NCBI GenBank assembly: GCA_963762965.1
Contig: CAVXME010000001.1
Coordinates: forward strand, 186,001-250,000
Origin: DATBAX01 sp963762965
Lineage (GTDB): Bacteria > Acidobacteriota > Terriglobia > Terriglobales > Acidobacteriaceae
Reading direction: 5' to 3'
Length of the DNA: 64,000 bases
In this document: in pieces, positions 8,632 through 16,622 of the stretch
Layout: each line of letters opens with the position of its first letter
How positions within the stretch are numbered: position 1 is the first letter of the stretch
The notes under the pieces: model-generated
Databases searched by the model: none
The model's input: the letters and a program-made list of their open reading frames with translations, nothing else
Told to the model about the DNA's origin: nothing
Made by a program: the position numbers and the translations under genes

Positions 8632-8692
8632 GTCATCCTGAGCGAAGTGGCTGTTTCGCGAAGCGAAGCAGTCACGGAGTCGAAGGACCCCT
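8632..8692 (+). repeat. Dispersed repeat copy (TCATCCTGAGCGAAG ... AGTCGAAGGACCCCT) before pheS
   Basis: One copy of the most frequent intergenic repeat of this window: TCATCCTGAGC at one end, CGAAGGACCCC at the other, with an internal palindrome of GCGAAGCGAAGC type. It lies in the rplT-pheS gap, right before the pheS start. Other copies are at 12011-12160, 15529-15575, 28771-28979, 33446-33477 and 62762-62806. Confidence 0.8.
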
Positions 8693-8703
8693 ATCACCAT
8701 CAC

Positions 8704-9825
8704 ATGGCCTACAGCGTTCCCAAGCTCAAAGACTACTCGGCGAAGGCGCTCGATAAAGCTGCCGACAAGCTGCTGGCCGCTCTCACTGCCGAATCCAAAG
8801 CGGTAAAGAACGCTGACGACCTGAAGGCATTTCGCGATCACTGGATGGCCCGCAAGGACGGCGTACTCACCCAGATCAACGACCTGTGGCTGAAAGCCGC
8901 GCCGAAAGAGGCAAAGCGCGAAGTCGGGCAACGAGTCAATGAACTCAAGTCCAAGGTGACGCAGGTTGTCGAAGAATGTCAGCCCGGCGCGGCAGCGGGA
9001 TCCGCAAAAACGGCAACTACAGCTTCGATTGAAACGCTCGACATCACTCTCCCCGGCATTCGCCGCCCTCTCGGTGCCGAGCATCCCGTCATCAAGACGA
9101 TGAATGAGATCGTCTCAGTATTCCGCAATCTTGGTTACTCGGTAGAAGAAGGCCCGGAGATTGAAACCGATTATTACAATTTCGAAGCGCTGAATTTCCC
9201 GCCGAACCATCCCGCGCGCGATACTCAAGACACATTGTTCATCGCCGGCCAGGAATCGAAGCAGCCCAGCGACCGGTTATTGCTGCGCACCCACACTTCA
9301 CCGGTACAGATTCGCACCATGCAGAAACAGAAGCCTCCGGTGCGCGTAGTGTGCCCGGGGAAAGTCCATCGCAATGACGCTCCCGACGCGACGCACTCGC
9401 CCATCTTCCATCAAGTCGAAGGGTTGGCGGTCGACACGAACATCACGTTCTGCGATCTGAAGGGCACACTCGACCATGCCATGAAAGCGCTGTTCGGGTC
9501 GAGTGTGAAGACGCGCTTTTATCCGTCGTTCTTCCCTTTCACCGAGCCCAGCGCGGACGTGCAGATCAGCTGTATTTTCTGCGGCGGCAAGGGATATCGC
9601 GATGGCGGCCCGTGCCGTAACTGCAAAGCCAGCGGATGGATTGAGCTGCTGGGCTGCGGCATGGTCGATCCCAACGTGTATGGATTTGTAGATTACGACC
9701 CGAAAAGAGTCAGCGGATTCGCCTTCGGCATGGGCGTGGAGCGGATTGCGATTCTGAAGTATGGCGTGGATGACATCCAGTTATTCTTTAATGGTGATGT
9801 CAGATTTTTAGAACAGTTTGGATAA
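8704..9825 (+). CDS. pheS: Phenylalanyl-tRNA synthetase alpha chain
   Basis: Catalytic class-II synthetase subunit of 373 aa that charges tRNA-Phe together with PheT. The N-terminal coiled-coil is followed by the class-II core: GPEIETDYYNFEALNFPP, HTSPVQIRTM (motif 2 region) and GFAFGMGVERIAIL (motif 3). It carries the Cys cluster common in many PheS proteins (ISCIFCGGKGY, PCRNCKASGW, LLGCGMV). The start at ATG 8704 is chosen because the 41 codons upstream are encoded by a dispersed repeat and are not part of the family. The pheT gene follows after an 85-base repeat-filled gap. Confidence 0.95.
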   Translation: MAYSVPKLKDYSAKALDKAADKLLAALTAESKAVKNADDLKAFRDHWMARKDGVLTQINDLWLKAAPKEAKREVGQRVNELKSKVTQVVEECQPGAAAGSAKTATTASIETLDITLPGIRRPLGAEHPVIKTMNEIVSVFRNLGYSVEEGPEIETDYYNFEALNFPPNHPARDTQDTLFIAGQESKQPSDRLLLRTHTSPVQIRTMQKQKPPVRVVCPGKVHRNDAPDATHSPIFHQVEGLAVDTNITFCDLKGTLDHAMKALFGSSVKTRFYPSFFPFTEPSADVQISCIFCGGKGYRDGGPCRNCKASGWIELLGCGMVDPNVYGFVDYDPKRVSGFAFGMGVERIAILKYGVDDIQLFFNGDVRFLEQFG

Positions 9826-9830
9826 AGCTA

Positions 9831-9907
9831 TCAGCTCTCAGCTATCAGCTTTCAGCGAAACCTCGTCGCTGCCTTGGCTGATAGCTGATAGCTGATGGCT
9901 GATAGCT
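9831..9907 (+). repeat. Inverted TATCAGC repeat array between pheS and pheT
   Basis: Several AGCTATCAGCT-like units on the left face inverted GCTGATAGCTGAT units on the right, separated by about 20 bases, so the gap can fold into a long hairpin. There is no T-run, so it is not an ordinary terminator. The same unit type occurs inside mtaB at 5101-5141. Confidence 0.75.
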
Positions 9908-9910
9908 CAA

Positions 9911-11980
9911 ATGAAACTCTCTCCACAATGGTTGCGCGACTTCGTTGACCTGCAGGTGAACTATCACCAACTGGCGGACGAACTCACGCTTGCTGGCATC
10001 GCTGTCGAATCCGTCAGCGGCGAAGGGGACGATACCGTTTTCGAAATGGAGATCACCACCAATCGTCCCGATGCCATGAATCATTATGGCGTCGCCCGTG
10101 AGTGTTCCGCTCTCTACGATCTGCCTCTGAAGCCAATTGAGCCGAAGCTGCCTGCATCGCAAGGCAAAGCGGATTTCGCCATCGAGATTAAAGATGCTGA
10201 AGGTTGCGCGCGATATACCGGTCGCGTGCTGCGTGGAGTTACGATTGGGCCATCTCCTGATGCGATTGCAAAGAGATTGCTGAGCGTGGACCAGCGCTCG
10301 ATCAACAATGCGGCGGACGCGTCGAACTACACACTTTGGGAGATGGGACATCCCACGCATGCGTTCGATCTGGATTTGCTGGAAGGTGGCCAGATTATTG
10401 TGCGGCGTGCGTTGCCCGCCGAAACCCTGAAAACGCTGGATGGCGTGGATCGTAAGTTGTCGCCGGAGGACTTGATCATTGCGGATGCCAGGAAGCCGGT
10501 AGCGCTGGCCGGTGTGATGGGCGGCTTCAACACCATGATCACGTCGAAGACGAAGAACGTTCTGATCGAGTCGGCGTGGTTTGATCCCGCGGCGGTTCGC
10601 AAAAGTTCGCGGAGGCACGGACTGCATACCGACGCTTCGCATCGCTTTGAGCGCGGCGCGGATTACGGGGCCACATCGCTGGCCTGCACGAGGGTGGTGC
10701 AGCTGATCCTTGAATCGGCTGGCGGACAACTGCATGGAGATGAGATCGATGTGGTCGCGCGCGCGGCTGAGCAAGCCCCGGTCGAGCTGCGTCTCTTCCA
10801 GGTGCAGCGCATTCTGGGCGAGAAGATCGCCAGCAATGAGATTCTGCGCATTCTGAGGAAACTGGGTTTCGATCTGATTCCGGAGCCGGGAGACGAAGAC
10901 GAGTTCACCGTGCGGATTCCAAGCTGGCGCTTGGATGTGGAACGCGAGATTGACCTGATCGAAGAAATCGCACGTCTGCATGGCTACGACAAATTTGCGA
11001 ATACCCTGCCATCCTCCGCAAGTTCGGTGATTGAGCTGCCCGATGCTACGAAAGACCAGAAGTTGCGTTCGTCGCTGCTGGGGCTGGGCTACAACGAAGC
11101 AATCTCGCTGACGTTTATTTCTCATGAAGAAGCGGAACAATTTTCAACGTTGCCAGTGCTCGAGTTGGCAAATCCCTTGAGCGAAGAAGCTTCGGTCATG
11201 CGGGCATCTATGGTGCCCGGCATGTTGCACATGCTTGCCTACAACCTGAACCGCGGCAGCGACCGGGTGCGATTGTTCGAAGCGGGAAACGTTTTCGAGG
11301 CTTCCGGCGACAAAGCAATCCAGCACAAACGGATTTGCCTGGGCGCAACCACTGTCAGTCTGAAACACGATTTGCCACAGGGCGGCAAACTCGACATGAG
11401 CAAGGGCGAGAATGCGATTGCTTTGGAAGCCTTCCGGAGTTTCAAAGGCGACGTCGAAACTCTGCTGGCAGCTTTTCAACATAGATCTCTGGAATACGCA
11501 GACGATGCTGCTGAGTATTTCCATCCCGGCCGCTCTGCGCGTGCGGTAATGGATGGCGCTACAGTCGCGCAGTTTGGCCAGATCCATCCCGAGATTGCCG
11601 CTGCCCGTAAGTTGCGGCAGGATGTGTTTGTTGCCGAGTTATCACTGGATGCGCTCTATCCGCATGGCCTGCGCGCGGTGCGCTACGAGGCGTTGCCACG
11701 GTATCCAGCAGTGGAGCGGGATTTTTCGTTTGTGTTTGCCGATGCGGCAAGGTTCGCCAACATTCACGCGGCTGTGAAGGCGATCGGATTGAAAGAACTC
11801 AGCAATTTTGTCCCCGCAGAAATCTTCCGTGGCGGATCCATTCCTGCGGGCAAGTATTCCCTGCTCCTGCGAGCAACGTTCCAATCCAACGAGCGAACCC
11901 TGCGCGACGATGAAGTGGCCCAGTGGTCGGCGCAGATTATCAAGGCCCTTGAAGGGTTGGGCGGGGTTCAAAGGGCGTAA
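9911..11980 (+). CDS. pheT: Phenylalanyl-tRNA synthetase beta chain lacking the N-terminal tRNA-binding OB domain
   Basis: 689-aa structural and editing subunit of PheRS. Domains in order are the short B1 N-terminus (MKLSPQWLRDFVDLQ), the B3/B4 editing region (SINNAADASNYTLWEMGHPT; DGVDRKLSPEDLIIADA; RRHGLHTDASHRFERG), B5 (IPSWRLDVEREIDLIEEIA), the B6/B7 class-II-like core and a C-terminal ferredoxin-like anticodon-binding domain (YPAVERDFSFVF to the end). Usual bacterial PheT is about 790-800 aa. Here GIAVESV runs directly into FEMEITTNRPD, so the OB-fold (B2) of about 110 aa is missing without any frame break. Otherwise the protein is intact. Confidence 0.93.
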   Translation: MKLSPQWLRDFVDLQVNYHQLADELTLAGIAVESVSGEGDDTVFEMEITTNRPDAMNHYGVARECSALYDLPLKPIEPKLPASQGKADFAIEIKDAEGCARYTGRVLRGVTIGPSPDAIAKRLLSVDQRSINNAADASNYTLWEMGHPTHAFDLDLLEGGQIIVRRALPAETLKTLDGVDRKLSPEDLIIADARKPVALAGVMGGFNTMITSKTKNVLIESAWFDPAAVRKSSRRHGLHTDASHRFERGADYGATSLACTRVVQLILESAGGQLHGDEIDVVARAAEQAPVELRLFQVQRILGEKIASNEILRILRKLGFDLIPEPGDEDEFTVRIPSWRLDVEREIDLIEEIARLHGYDKFANTLPSSASSVIELPDATKDQKLRSSLLGLGYNEAISLTFISHEEAEQFSTLPVLELANPLSEEASVMRASMVPGMLHMLAYNLNRGSDRVRLFEAGNVFEASGDKAIQHKRICLGATTVSLKHDLPQGGKLDMSKGENAIALEAFRSFKGDVETLLAAFQHRSLEYADDAAEYFHPGRSARAVMDGATVAQFGQIHPEIAAARKLRQDVFVAELSLDALYPHGLRAVRYEALPRYPAVERDFSFVFADAARFANIHAAVKAIGLKELSNFVPAEIFRGGSIPAGKYSLLLRATFQSNERTLRDDEVAQWSAQIIKALEGLGGVQRA

Positions 11981-12010
11981 TCCCTTTACCCCCTCACAAA
12001 ATAAACCCCT

Positions 12011-12160
12011 GTCATGCTGAGCGAGTGAGCCGTTCACGAAGTGAACGGCGAGGGAGTCGAAGCACCCCTACTAGCTTCCGGCATTGTGGTGGTCATAGGG
12101 GTCCTTCGACTTCGTGAGTGCTTCGCTTTGCGAAGCACTCACTACGCTCAGGATGACAAG
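12011..12160 (+). repeat. Inverted pair of dispersed repeats between pheT and the aminotransferase
   Basis: A left copy (GTCATGCTGAGCGAG ... GGAGTCGAAGCACCCC) and a right copy in opposite orientation (GGGGTCCTTCGACTTCG ... CTCAGGATGACAAG) face each other around a short spacer. Each also has an internal palindrome (for example GTTCACGAAGTGAAC and GTGCTTCGC...GCGAAGCAC). The layout is like a BIME built from two REP units. It ends about 30 bases before the next start codon. Confidence 0.8.
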
Positions 12161-12194
12161 GGATTGAGTTTTCCTGTGCTAGTCTGACCCAATC

Positions 12195-13391
12195 ATGGCT
12201 GACACGGCTCCCCAACCCAAACAATTCCTCAGCGACAAAGTTTCGTTCTTTACCGAGTCCGTGATCCGCGAGATGACGCGGCAGGCGATGCTGCATGGAG
12301 CGGTCAATCTGGCGCAGGGATTTCCGGATTTTCCGGCACCCACCGAAATTAAGAAAGCCGCGCAGGAAGCCATTGCGGCGGATGTGAATCAATACGCGAT
12401 CACCTGGGGTGCCAAGAATCTGCGTAACGCCATCGCCCGGCAAATGAAAGAGTTGCAGGGGATTCCCGTGGACCCCGAAACCCAGGTCACGGTTTGCTGC
12501 GGATCGACCGAGGCTATGATTTCCACGCTGCTCGCGGTGTGCAATGCGGGAGATGAAGTGGTGATCTTTGAGCCCTACTACGAAAATTACGGGCCGGATT
12601 CGATTCTGAGCGGGGCAAAACCGCGTTTTGTGAAGCTGCGTCCGCCAAGTACAAACGACGGCGAGTGGACGTTCGATGAGCATGAACTGCGGGCAGCCTT
12701 TCACAAACACACCAAAGCCATCATCGTAAATACGCCGAACAACCCTACTGGTAAGGTGTTCACTCGTACCGAGTTGGAGCTCATCCGCGATCTGTGCGTG
12801 GAGTTCAACGTCCTCGCCATCACCGACGAAATCTACGAACACATTTTGTACGACGGTACCGAACATATCTCGATTGCCACACTCCCCGGAATGTCCGAGC
12901 GGACGGTCACTATCAACGGCATGTCGAAAACTTACAGCGTGACCGGCTGGCGGGTGGGATGGACGGTAGCGCCCCCGGCGATCACAGACGCAATCAGGAA
13001 GGTACACGACTTTCTCACCGTGGGCGCACCGGCTCCGCTGCAGGAAGCGGGTGCGGCGGCGTTGAGTTTGCCAGCAGGTTATTACGAAAGCCTGGCAAAT
13101 GGATATCGGGCGCGCCGGGATCGGCTCATGCCTGCCTTGACTGAAGCGGGATTCCGCTGTTTCCGTCCACGCGGCGCGTATTACATTATGACCGACATCA
13201 GCGCATTCGGATTCGTCAATGATCTTGAGTTCACGAAGCATCTGGTGAAAGACATCGGCGTGGCCGCCGTACCGGGATCGAGTTTCTATCGCGATCCGCG
13301 AGATGGAGCGCAGCAGGTGCGGTTTGCTTTCTGCAAGAAAGACGCCACGCTGGACGAGGCAGCGAAGCGATTGCTGAAATTGCGGAAGTAG
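12195..13391 (+). CDS. PLP-dependent aminotransferase class I (methionine/kynurenine/aspartate type)
   Basis: 398 aa fold-type I aminotransferase. Visible are the N-terminal substrate segment NLAQGFPDFPAP, the YAITWGAKNLRNAIA region, the PLP-contact motif VNTPNNPTG, the ITDEIYEH Asp, the Schiff-base lysine K245 in NGMSKTYSVTGWR and the carboxylate-binding Arg near QQVRFAFC. NLAQGFPDF and the sequence around K245 are closest to the YbdL/kynurenine-aminotransferase branch, so methionine, glutamine or kynurenine are likelier substrates than aspartate (inference). It is monocistronic, flanked by repeats on both sides. Confidence 0.85.
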   Translation: MADTAPQPKQFLSDKVSFFTESVIREMTRQAMLHGAVNLAQGFPDFPAPTEIKKAAQEAIAADVNQYAITWGAKNLRNAIARQMKELQGIPVDPETQVTVCCGSTEAMISTLLAVCNAGDEVVIFEPYYENYGPDSILSGAKPRFVKLRPPSTNDGEWTFDEHELRAAFHKHTKAIIVNTPNNPTGKVFTRTELELIRDLCVEFNVLAITDEIYEHILYDGTEHISIATLPGMSERTVTINGMSKTYSVTGWRVGWTVAPPAITDAIRKVHDFLTVGAPAPLQEAGAAALSLPAGYYESLANGYRARRDRLMPALTEAGFRCFRPRGAYYIMTDISAFGFVNDLEFTKHLVKDIGVAAVPGSSFYRDPRDGAQQVRFAFCKKDATLDEAAKRLLKLRK

Positions 13392-13407
13392 CCCGCTGCG
13401 CTTGGCT

Positions 13408-13428
13408 GGACAGCCGAGATGGCTGTCC
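13408..13428 (+). repeat. Palindromic intergenic element (GGACAGCC / GGCTGTCC)
   Basis: A perfect 8-bp stem with a GAGAT loop is followed by CTACG. Similar GGAC..GCC hairpins lie at about 14257-14287 and 34682-34700, so this is a second dispersed element family. No T-run follows; whether it terminates transcription is open. Confidence 0.65.
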
Positions 13429-13533
13429 CTACGTGAGTCGTGGCGGCGAGCTGTGGTGGACATCTATTTGTCCACAGGATTCTGCGGTATACTGCGCTCA
13501 AGTTCGATTTCTCTCAGGAAAAGAAGAACCATC

Positions 13534-13830
13534 ATGGCTTTGAAATTGGCGGAAGAGGTGCCCACGCAGGTTCCTGGCGACGATTTTCAGGCGCTGGAAG
13601 ACAAAGTCTATCGCACTATTGAGCTATACAAGTCAGCCCGCGAGGCGCGGGTTGCGGCCGAGCGTGACGTGAAGCGCCTACGCGAGCAGGTGGAAGAGCG
13701 CGAAGAGCAGGTAGAAACTTTACGGCGCGAGATGGTGCAGTTGCGCCGCGAACGCGAAGAAATTCGTGGCCGCGTGGAGAAGATGTTGCATCAGATTGAA
13801 ACCATTTCTGAAGAACAAGCCGCCAGCTGA
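13534..13830 (+). CDS. Coiled-coil cell-division protein (ZapB-like)
   Basis: 98 aa, almost wholly a heptad coiled coil (residues about 15-90, rich in Glu, Arg and Val/Leu at a/d positions, for example AERDVKRLREQVEEREEQV). It sits 47 bases upstream of zapA in the same direction. Short coiled-coil proteins next to zapA are often ZapB-like partners in Z-ring organisation, so that is the inferred role; sequence alone cannot prove it. The start at ATG 13534 is preferred because the upstream frame runs through an intergenic palindrome. An AGGAAAAG element precedes the start. Confidence 0.7.
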   Translation: MALKLAEEVPTQVPGDDFQALEDKVYRTIELYKSAREARVAAERDVKRLREQVEEREEQVETLRREMVQLRREREEIRGRVEKMLHQIETISEEQAAS

Positions 13831-13877
13831 GTTGCTTGCGGCTTTCATCCAGTGTTGGAGAGGAGCACAATAGGTTT

Positions 13878-14213
13878 ATGGCGACCGCCACAAAACAACC
13901 TCCAGTCAAGGATGCCAGCAACAGCAGTGTGCGGGTGGAAATTTTCGACCAGGCTTATAACCTCCGCGGCTCTGATCCCGAATACATTCTTAAGCTAGCC
14001 GAGTATGTGGATTCCAAGATGCGCGCGGTCTCGGAGCAGACCCACACTGTCGACACAGCGCGTCTGGCTGTACTGGCGGCGTTGAATATCGCGGATGAAT
14101 ATCACTTGATCAAGCGCAAGAGTGATAGCGGATCATCCGAGTACCGGCAGCGCGCGCAGCATCTGGCGGATGCCCTGGATGAAGTGCTGGAAGACAAGCG
14201 TAAAGCCGGATAG
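13878..14213 (+). CDS. zapA: Cell-division protein ZapA
   Basis: 111 aa with the ZapA pattern: VRVEIFDQAYNLRGSDPEYI, LAEYVDSKMRAVSEQ, DTARLAVLAALNIADEY and a C-terminal coiled coil. ZapA tetramers cross-link FtsZ filaments at mid-cell. The start at ATG 13878 follows a GGAGAGGAGC stretch. The gene ends before a 470-base region that contains two terminators and a structured RNA candidate. In proteobacteria the gene after zapA is the 6S RNA gene, which makes this gap worth attention. Confidence 0.88.
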   Translation: MATATKQPPVKDASNSSVRVEIFDQAYNLRGSDPEYILKLAEYVDSKMRAVSEQTHTVDTARLAVLAALNIADEYHLIKRKSDSGSSEYRQRAQHLADALDEVLEDKRKAG

Positions 14214-14326
14214 TTGGCTCCAATTCAAATGTCAAGGCAGAAGTCGAGCTGCGCTCGACGGACAGACGGGGCGTCCGTCCCCATCTGATTTTTTCCTGTC
14301 TTAACAATCTCCCCTTACGAAAGTTG

Positions 14327-14351
14327 TTGGCAAGTGGAGTGCCAACTTTTT
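14327..14351 (+). terminator. Rho-independent terminator downstream of zapA
   Basis: TTGGCA (14327-14332) pairs with TGCCAA (14340-14345) around AGTGGAG, followed by CTTTTTG. It is the first clean stop signal after the zapB-like/zapA pair. Confidence 0.8.
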
Positions 14352-14419
14352 GTGGTTCCCCTCTTGCGCATTCCAGGAATTTTGCCTAGCATCCGAATTG
14401 CAAGCCGGCCTACAAAGTT

Positions 14420-14442
14420 GGTGATGGTGGTCACCGATTTTT
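14420..14442 (+). terminator. Second hairpin with T-run after zapA
   Basis: GGTGA (14420-14424) pairs with TCACC (14431-14435) and is followed by GATTTTT. It lies twelve bases before the structured RNA candidate at 14454. Confidence 0.55.
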
Positions 14443-14453
14443 GAACCAATGCT

Positions 14454-14563
14454 GAATGAACGGGGGCCTGACTCGTAGATACGATCCGGTGTGCAACGCT
14501 CCGCCATGCGGAGATGCCTAATGGATCGCGGCGGGTTCCCAACGTCTACCGACGGGTTCATTC
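14454..14563 (+). ncRNA. Candidate structured RNA between zapA and lgt (nested rod-like fold)
   Basis: Four helices nest exactly: GAATGAAC (14454-14461) with GTTCATTC (14556-14563); GTAGA (14475-14479) with TCTAC (14545-14549); CGATCC (14482-14487) with GGATCG (14523-14528); and CTCCGC (14499-14504) with GCGGAG (14508-14513) around a 3-base loop. Between helices lie internal loops, including an 11/9-base bubble. No reading frame fits the region. A rod with internal bubbles next to zapA recalls 6S RNA, but the length (110 nt) is short and I see no clear promoter, so identity is open. It could also be an lgt leader element. Confidence 0.45.
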
Positions 14564-14683
14564 TCGGCCCACCACACGGCAGTGTGGGTCGGCTTACTTC
14601 TTTAATCTCCTGCGCCGACGCCTGGCGGTTCCCTGCTAAACTGGTTCAAACCAACGGAAAGTGCTCTGCATCTAAATTAGCCA

Positions 14684-15487
14684 GTGCTCCCGCGCCTCTT
14701 TCATATCGGCAGCTTCAATATGCCCACCTATGGGCTATTGGTTTCTTTGGGGGTGTTGATCGGCCTGTGGATCAGCGTGCGCAACTCCGCCAAGCAAGGC
14801 ATCGATCCCGACAACGCCTGGAACTTGGGAATCATCGTCGTCATGTGCGGGATCATTGGCGCGAAGATTCTTTACATCATCAATGACTGGAGCTACTACG
14901 CCGCCCATCCCGGGGACATTTTCAGCCTGAGTACGTTGCAAGCTGGCGGAGTTTTTTCTGGCGGGCTGATTGGAGCCTTTGCCGCCGCCGCGTGGTATGT
15001 CCGCAAGCATCACATGCCCGCTCTTGCCACTTGTGACGCGTTCGCGCCGGGACTCGCGCTCGGGCACGCGATTGGAAGGATTGGTTGTTTCGCAGCCGGA
15101 TGCTGCTGGGGTAAACCCACCAGTCATTTCTGGGGGGTGACTTTTACCAGTCCCATAGCGAATGCCCTGGTGGGCACGCCGCTCAATGAAGCTCTCGAGC
15201 CGACACAGCTTTTCGAATCGGCGGTTGAGCTGGTGAATTTCTTTATCCTGGCGTGGATGCTGAAACGGAAGAAGTTTGACGGCCAAATCATGGGGAGTTA
15301 TTTTTTCCTTTATGGCGTGGCCCGATTTTTCCTCGAGTATCTGCGCGGTGATCCTGGGCGCGGCGAGGTGTTTGGCGGGATCATCACGGGAACGCAGTTG
15401 GTGGCTTTGTGCCTGATCGCTGCCGGGGGATTCATCTGGTGGCTGCGTCCGGGGATGAAGCAAGTGCCTGCGCAAGCTACTCGGTAA
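14684..15487 (+). CDS. lgt: Prolipoprotein diacylglyceryl transferase
   Basis: 267-aa membrane enzyme that moves diacylglyceryl from phosphatidylglycerol to the Cys of prolipoproteins, the first step of lipoprotein maturation. Seven hydrophobic segments are visible. Family motifs are GLLVSLGVLIG near the N-terminus, GGVFSGGLIGAF, the signature GHAIGRIGCFAAGCCWG, EPTQLFES and the C-terminal YGVARFFLEYLRGDP. The start is GTG 14684. It is the canonical Lgt of this genome segment; a divergent paralogue sits at 59519-60313 beside a lipid radical-SAM gene. The rluD-like gene follows. Confidence 0.92.
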   Translation: MLPRLFHIGSFNMPTYGLLVSLGVLIGLWISVRNSAKQGIDPDNAWNLGIIVVMCGIIGAKILYIINDWSYYAAHPGDIFSLSTLQAGGVFSGGLIGAFAAAAWYVRKHHMPALATCDAFAPGLALGHAIGRIGCFAAGCCWGKPTSHFWGVTFTSPIANALVGTPLNEALEPTQLFESAVELVNFFILAWMLKRKKFDGQIMGSYFFLYGVARFFLEYLRGDPGRGEVFGGIITGTQLVALCLIAAGGFIWWLRPGMKQVPAQATR

Positions 15488-15528
15488 GTTCCTCACCACG
15501 GAGTCACAGAGAAAACTCCTATAGTCTT

Positions 15529-15575
15529 GTCATCCTGAGCAAGCGTTCTTTGCGCCGCGAAGGACCTCTGCATTC
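15529..15575 (+). repeat. Dispersed repeat copy between lgt and the pseudouridine synthase
   Basis: TCATCCTGAGCAAGCG ... CGCGAAGGACCTCTGC is the short form of the TCATCCTGAGC family; nearly the same short form recurs at 62762-62806. Confidence 0.75.
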
Positions 15576-15615
15576 CTTAGCTGATCGCAAAAACCCTGTA
15601 TTCTTACCTTCACAA

Positions 15616-16587
15616 GTGGACACATTTCCAAAATACTTCAATACAACCGCCGCAGACGCTGGCAAGCGCCTCGACCAGTTCCTGACCGCACAAATCCCCG
15701 ACACCAGCCGCGCGCGGGTGCAGCAACTTATTGCCGAAGGAAAAGTTCTGGTCGATGAAACCATCGCAAAAGCTTCTTTTCGTCTCCGAGGAAACGAACG
15801 CATTTCGATATTGGGCGCGGTGCAATTACCACCCATGCGTGCCATGGCGGAAGAAATCCCACTCGATATTGTTTTCGAAGATGCTGACATGGCCGTGGTG
15901 AATAAGCCTGCGGGCATGATGGTCCATGCCGGAGCCGGCGCAACCGAGGATCGACGGAATCGAGGCACGCTGGTCAACGCTCTGCTGCATCGCTTTGGCC
16001 AGCTTTCCGGTGTCGGTGGCGAGTTGCGCCCTGGAATCGTGCATCGCCTGGACAAGCTCACCAGCGGGCTGATTGTGGTTGCCAAGAATGATGAAGCGCA
16101 TCGAAAGTTGTCCGCCCAGTTTGCCAAGCGGGAAGTCAAAAAGACATACATTGCCTTGGTGCACGGCTGGGTGAAGAAAGATCAGGGTACGGTCAACGCC
16201 AGCGTCAGCCGGGACCGTGTACGCAGGACGCGTATGACCACGCGGACCCCGGGCGGCCGTGAGGCCATCACGCATTACAAAGTTAAACAGCGAATCGACT
16301 CGCGCTTGGGAAAATTTACCTTGCTCGAATTACAGATCGATACTGGGCGCACCCACCAGATCCGCGTGCATCTGGCTTCGTTGGGACATCCGGTGGTAGG
16401 AGATACGCTCTATGGAGCGCCGCGGGAGTTACACGGCAAAAACGAAACCCGGACCACTCTGCCGCGGAATTTTCTGCATGCGGCCCAGTTACAGCTGCAA
16501 CATCCACGGGCCGGAGAAACACTATCGTTTGCGCGGCCCTTGCCGGAAGAATTGCAAGAGTTTCTGAAGATGGTTACCGGCATCTGA
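15616..16587 (+). CDS. rluD: RluD-type rRNA pseudouridine synthase
   Basis: 323 aa. An S4 RNA-binding domain (about residues 12-75: GKRLDQFLTAQ, RARVQQLIAEGKVLVD) precedes the RsuA/RluD catalytic domain with the HRLDKLTSGL motif; the catalytic Asp is residue 146. Also present are YIALVHGWV and GRTHQIRVHLASLGHPVVGD. RluD modifies U1911/1915/1917 in helix 69 of 23S rRNA; RluC is a less likely alternative. The start at GTG 15616 gives the usual family length; the longer open frame upstream crosses a repeat and overlaps lgt, so it is rejected. Confidence 0.85.
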   Translation: MDTFPKYFNTTAADAGKRLDQFLTAQIPDTSRARVQQLIAEGKVLVDETIAKASFRLRGNERISILGAVQLPPMRAMAEEIPLDIVFEDADMAVVNKPAGMMVHAGAGATEDRRNRGTLVNALLHRFGQLSGVGGELRPGIVHRLDKLTSGLIVVAKNDEAHRKLSAQFAKREVKKTYIALVHGWVKKDQGTVNASVSRDRVRRTRMTTRTPGGREAITHYKVKQRIDSRLGKFTLLELQIDTGRTHQIRVHLASLGHPVVGDTLYGAPRELHGKNETRTTLPRNFLHAAQLQLQHPRAGETLSFARPLPEELQEFLKMVTGI

Positions 16588-16612
16588 CTCAACAGATGAG
16601 TTCCCGTATAAT
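16584..16612 (+). promoter_or_regulatory. Sigma-70 promoter of the first VWFA gene, very close to its start
   Basis: CTGACT (16584-16589), a 17-base spacer and a perfect TATAAT (16607-16612). Transcription should start near 16619, only a few bases before ATG 16623. Confidence 0.65.
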
Positions 16613-16622
16613 GAACATCTCA

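Noticed and set aside
8581..8703. N-terminal extension of pheS by 41 codons
   Set aside because: The codons come from a dispersed repeat copy; the family N-terminus begins at ATG 8704.
9831..9907. The TATCAGC array as a CRISPR-like array
   Set aside because: Units are short, adjoining and inverted, with no unique spacers and no cas genes.
9845..11140. A 431-codon open frame opposite pheT
   Set aside because: It lies fully within pheT and its N-terminal part is repeat-encoded; composition is not protein-like.
12093..13463. A 456-codon open frame opposite the aminotransferase
   Set aside because: It is the mirror of a well-conserved PLP enzyme gene and has no family-like sequence; high-GC coding DNA often leaves such frames open.
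15409..15615. N-terminal extension of the pseudouridine synthase
   Set aside because: It overlaps lgt and crosses a repeat; the S4 domain begins just after GTG 15616.
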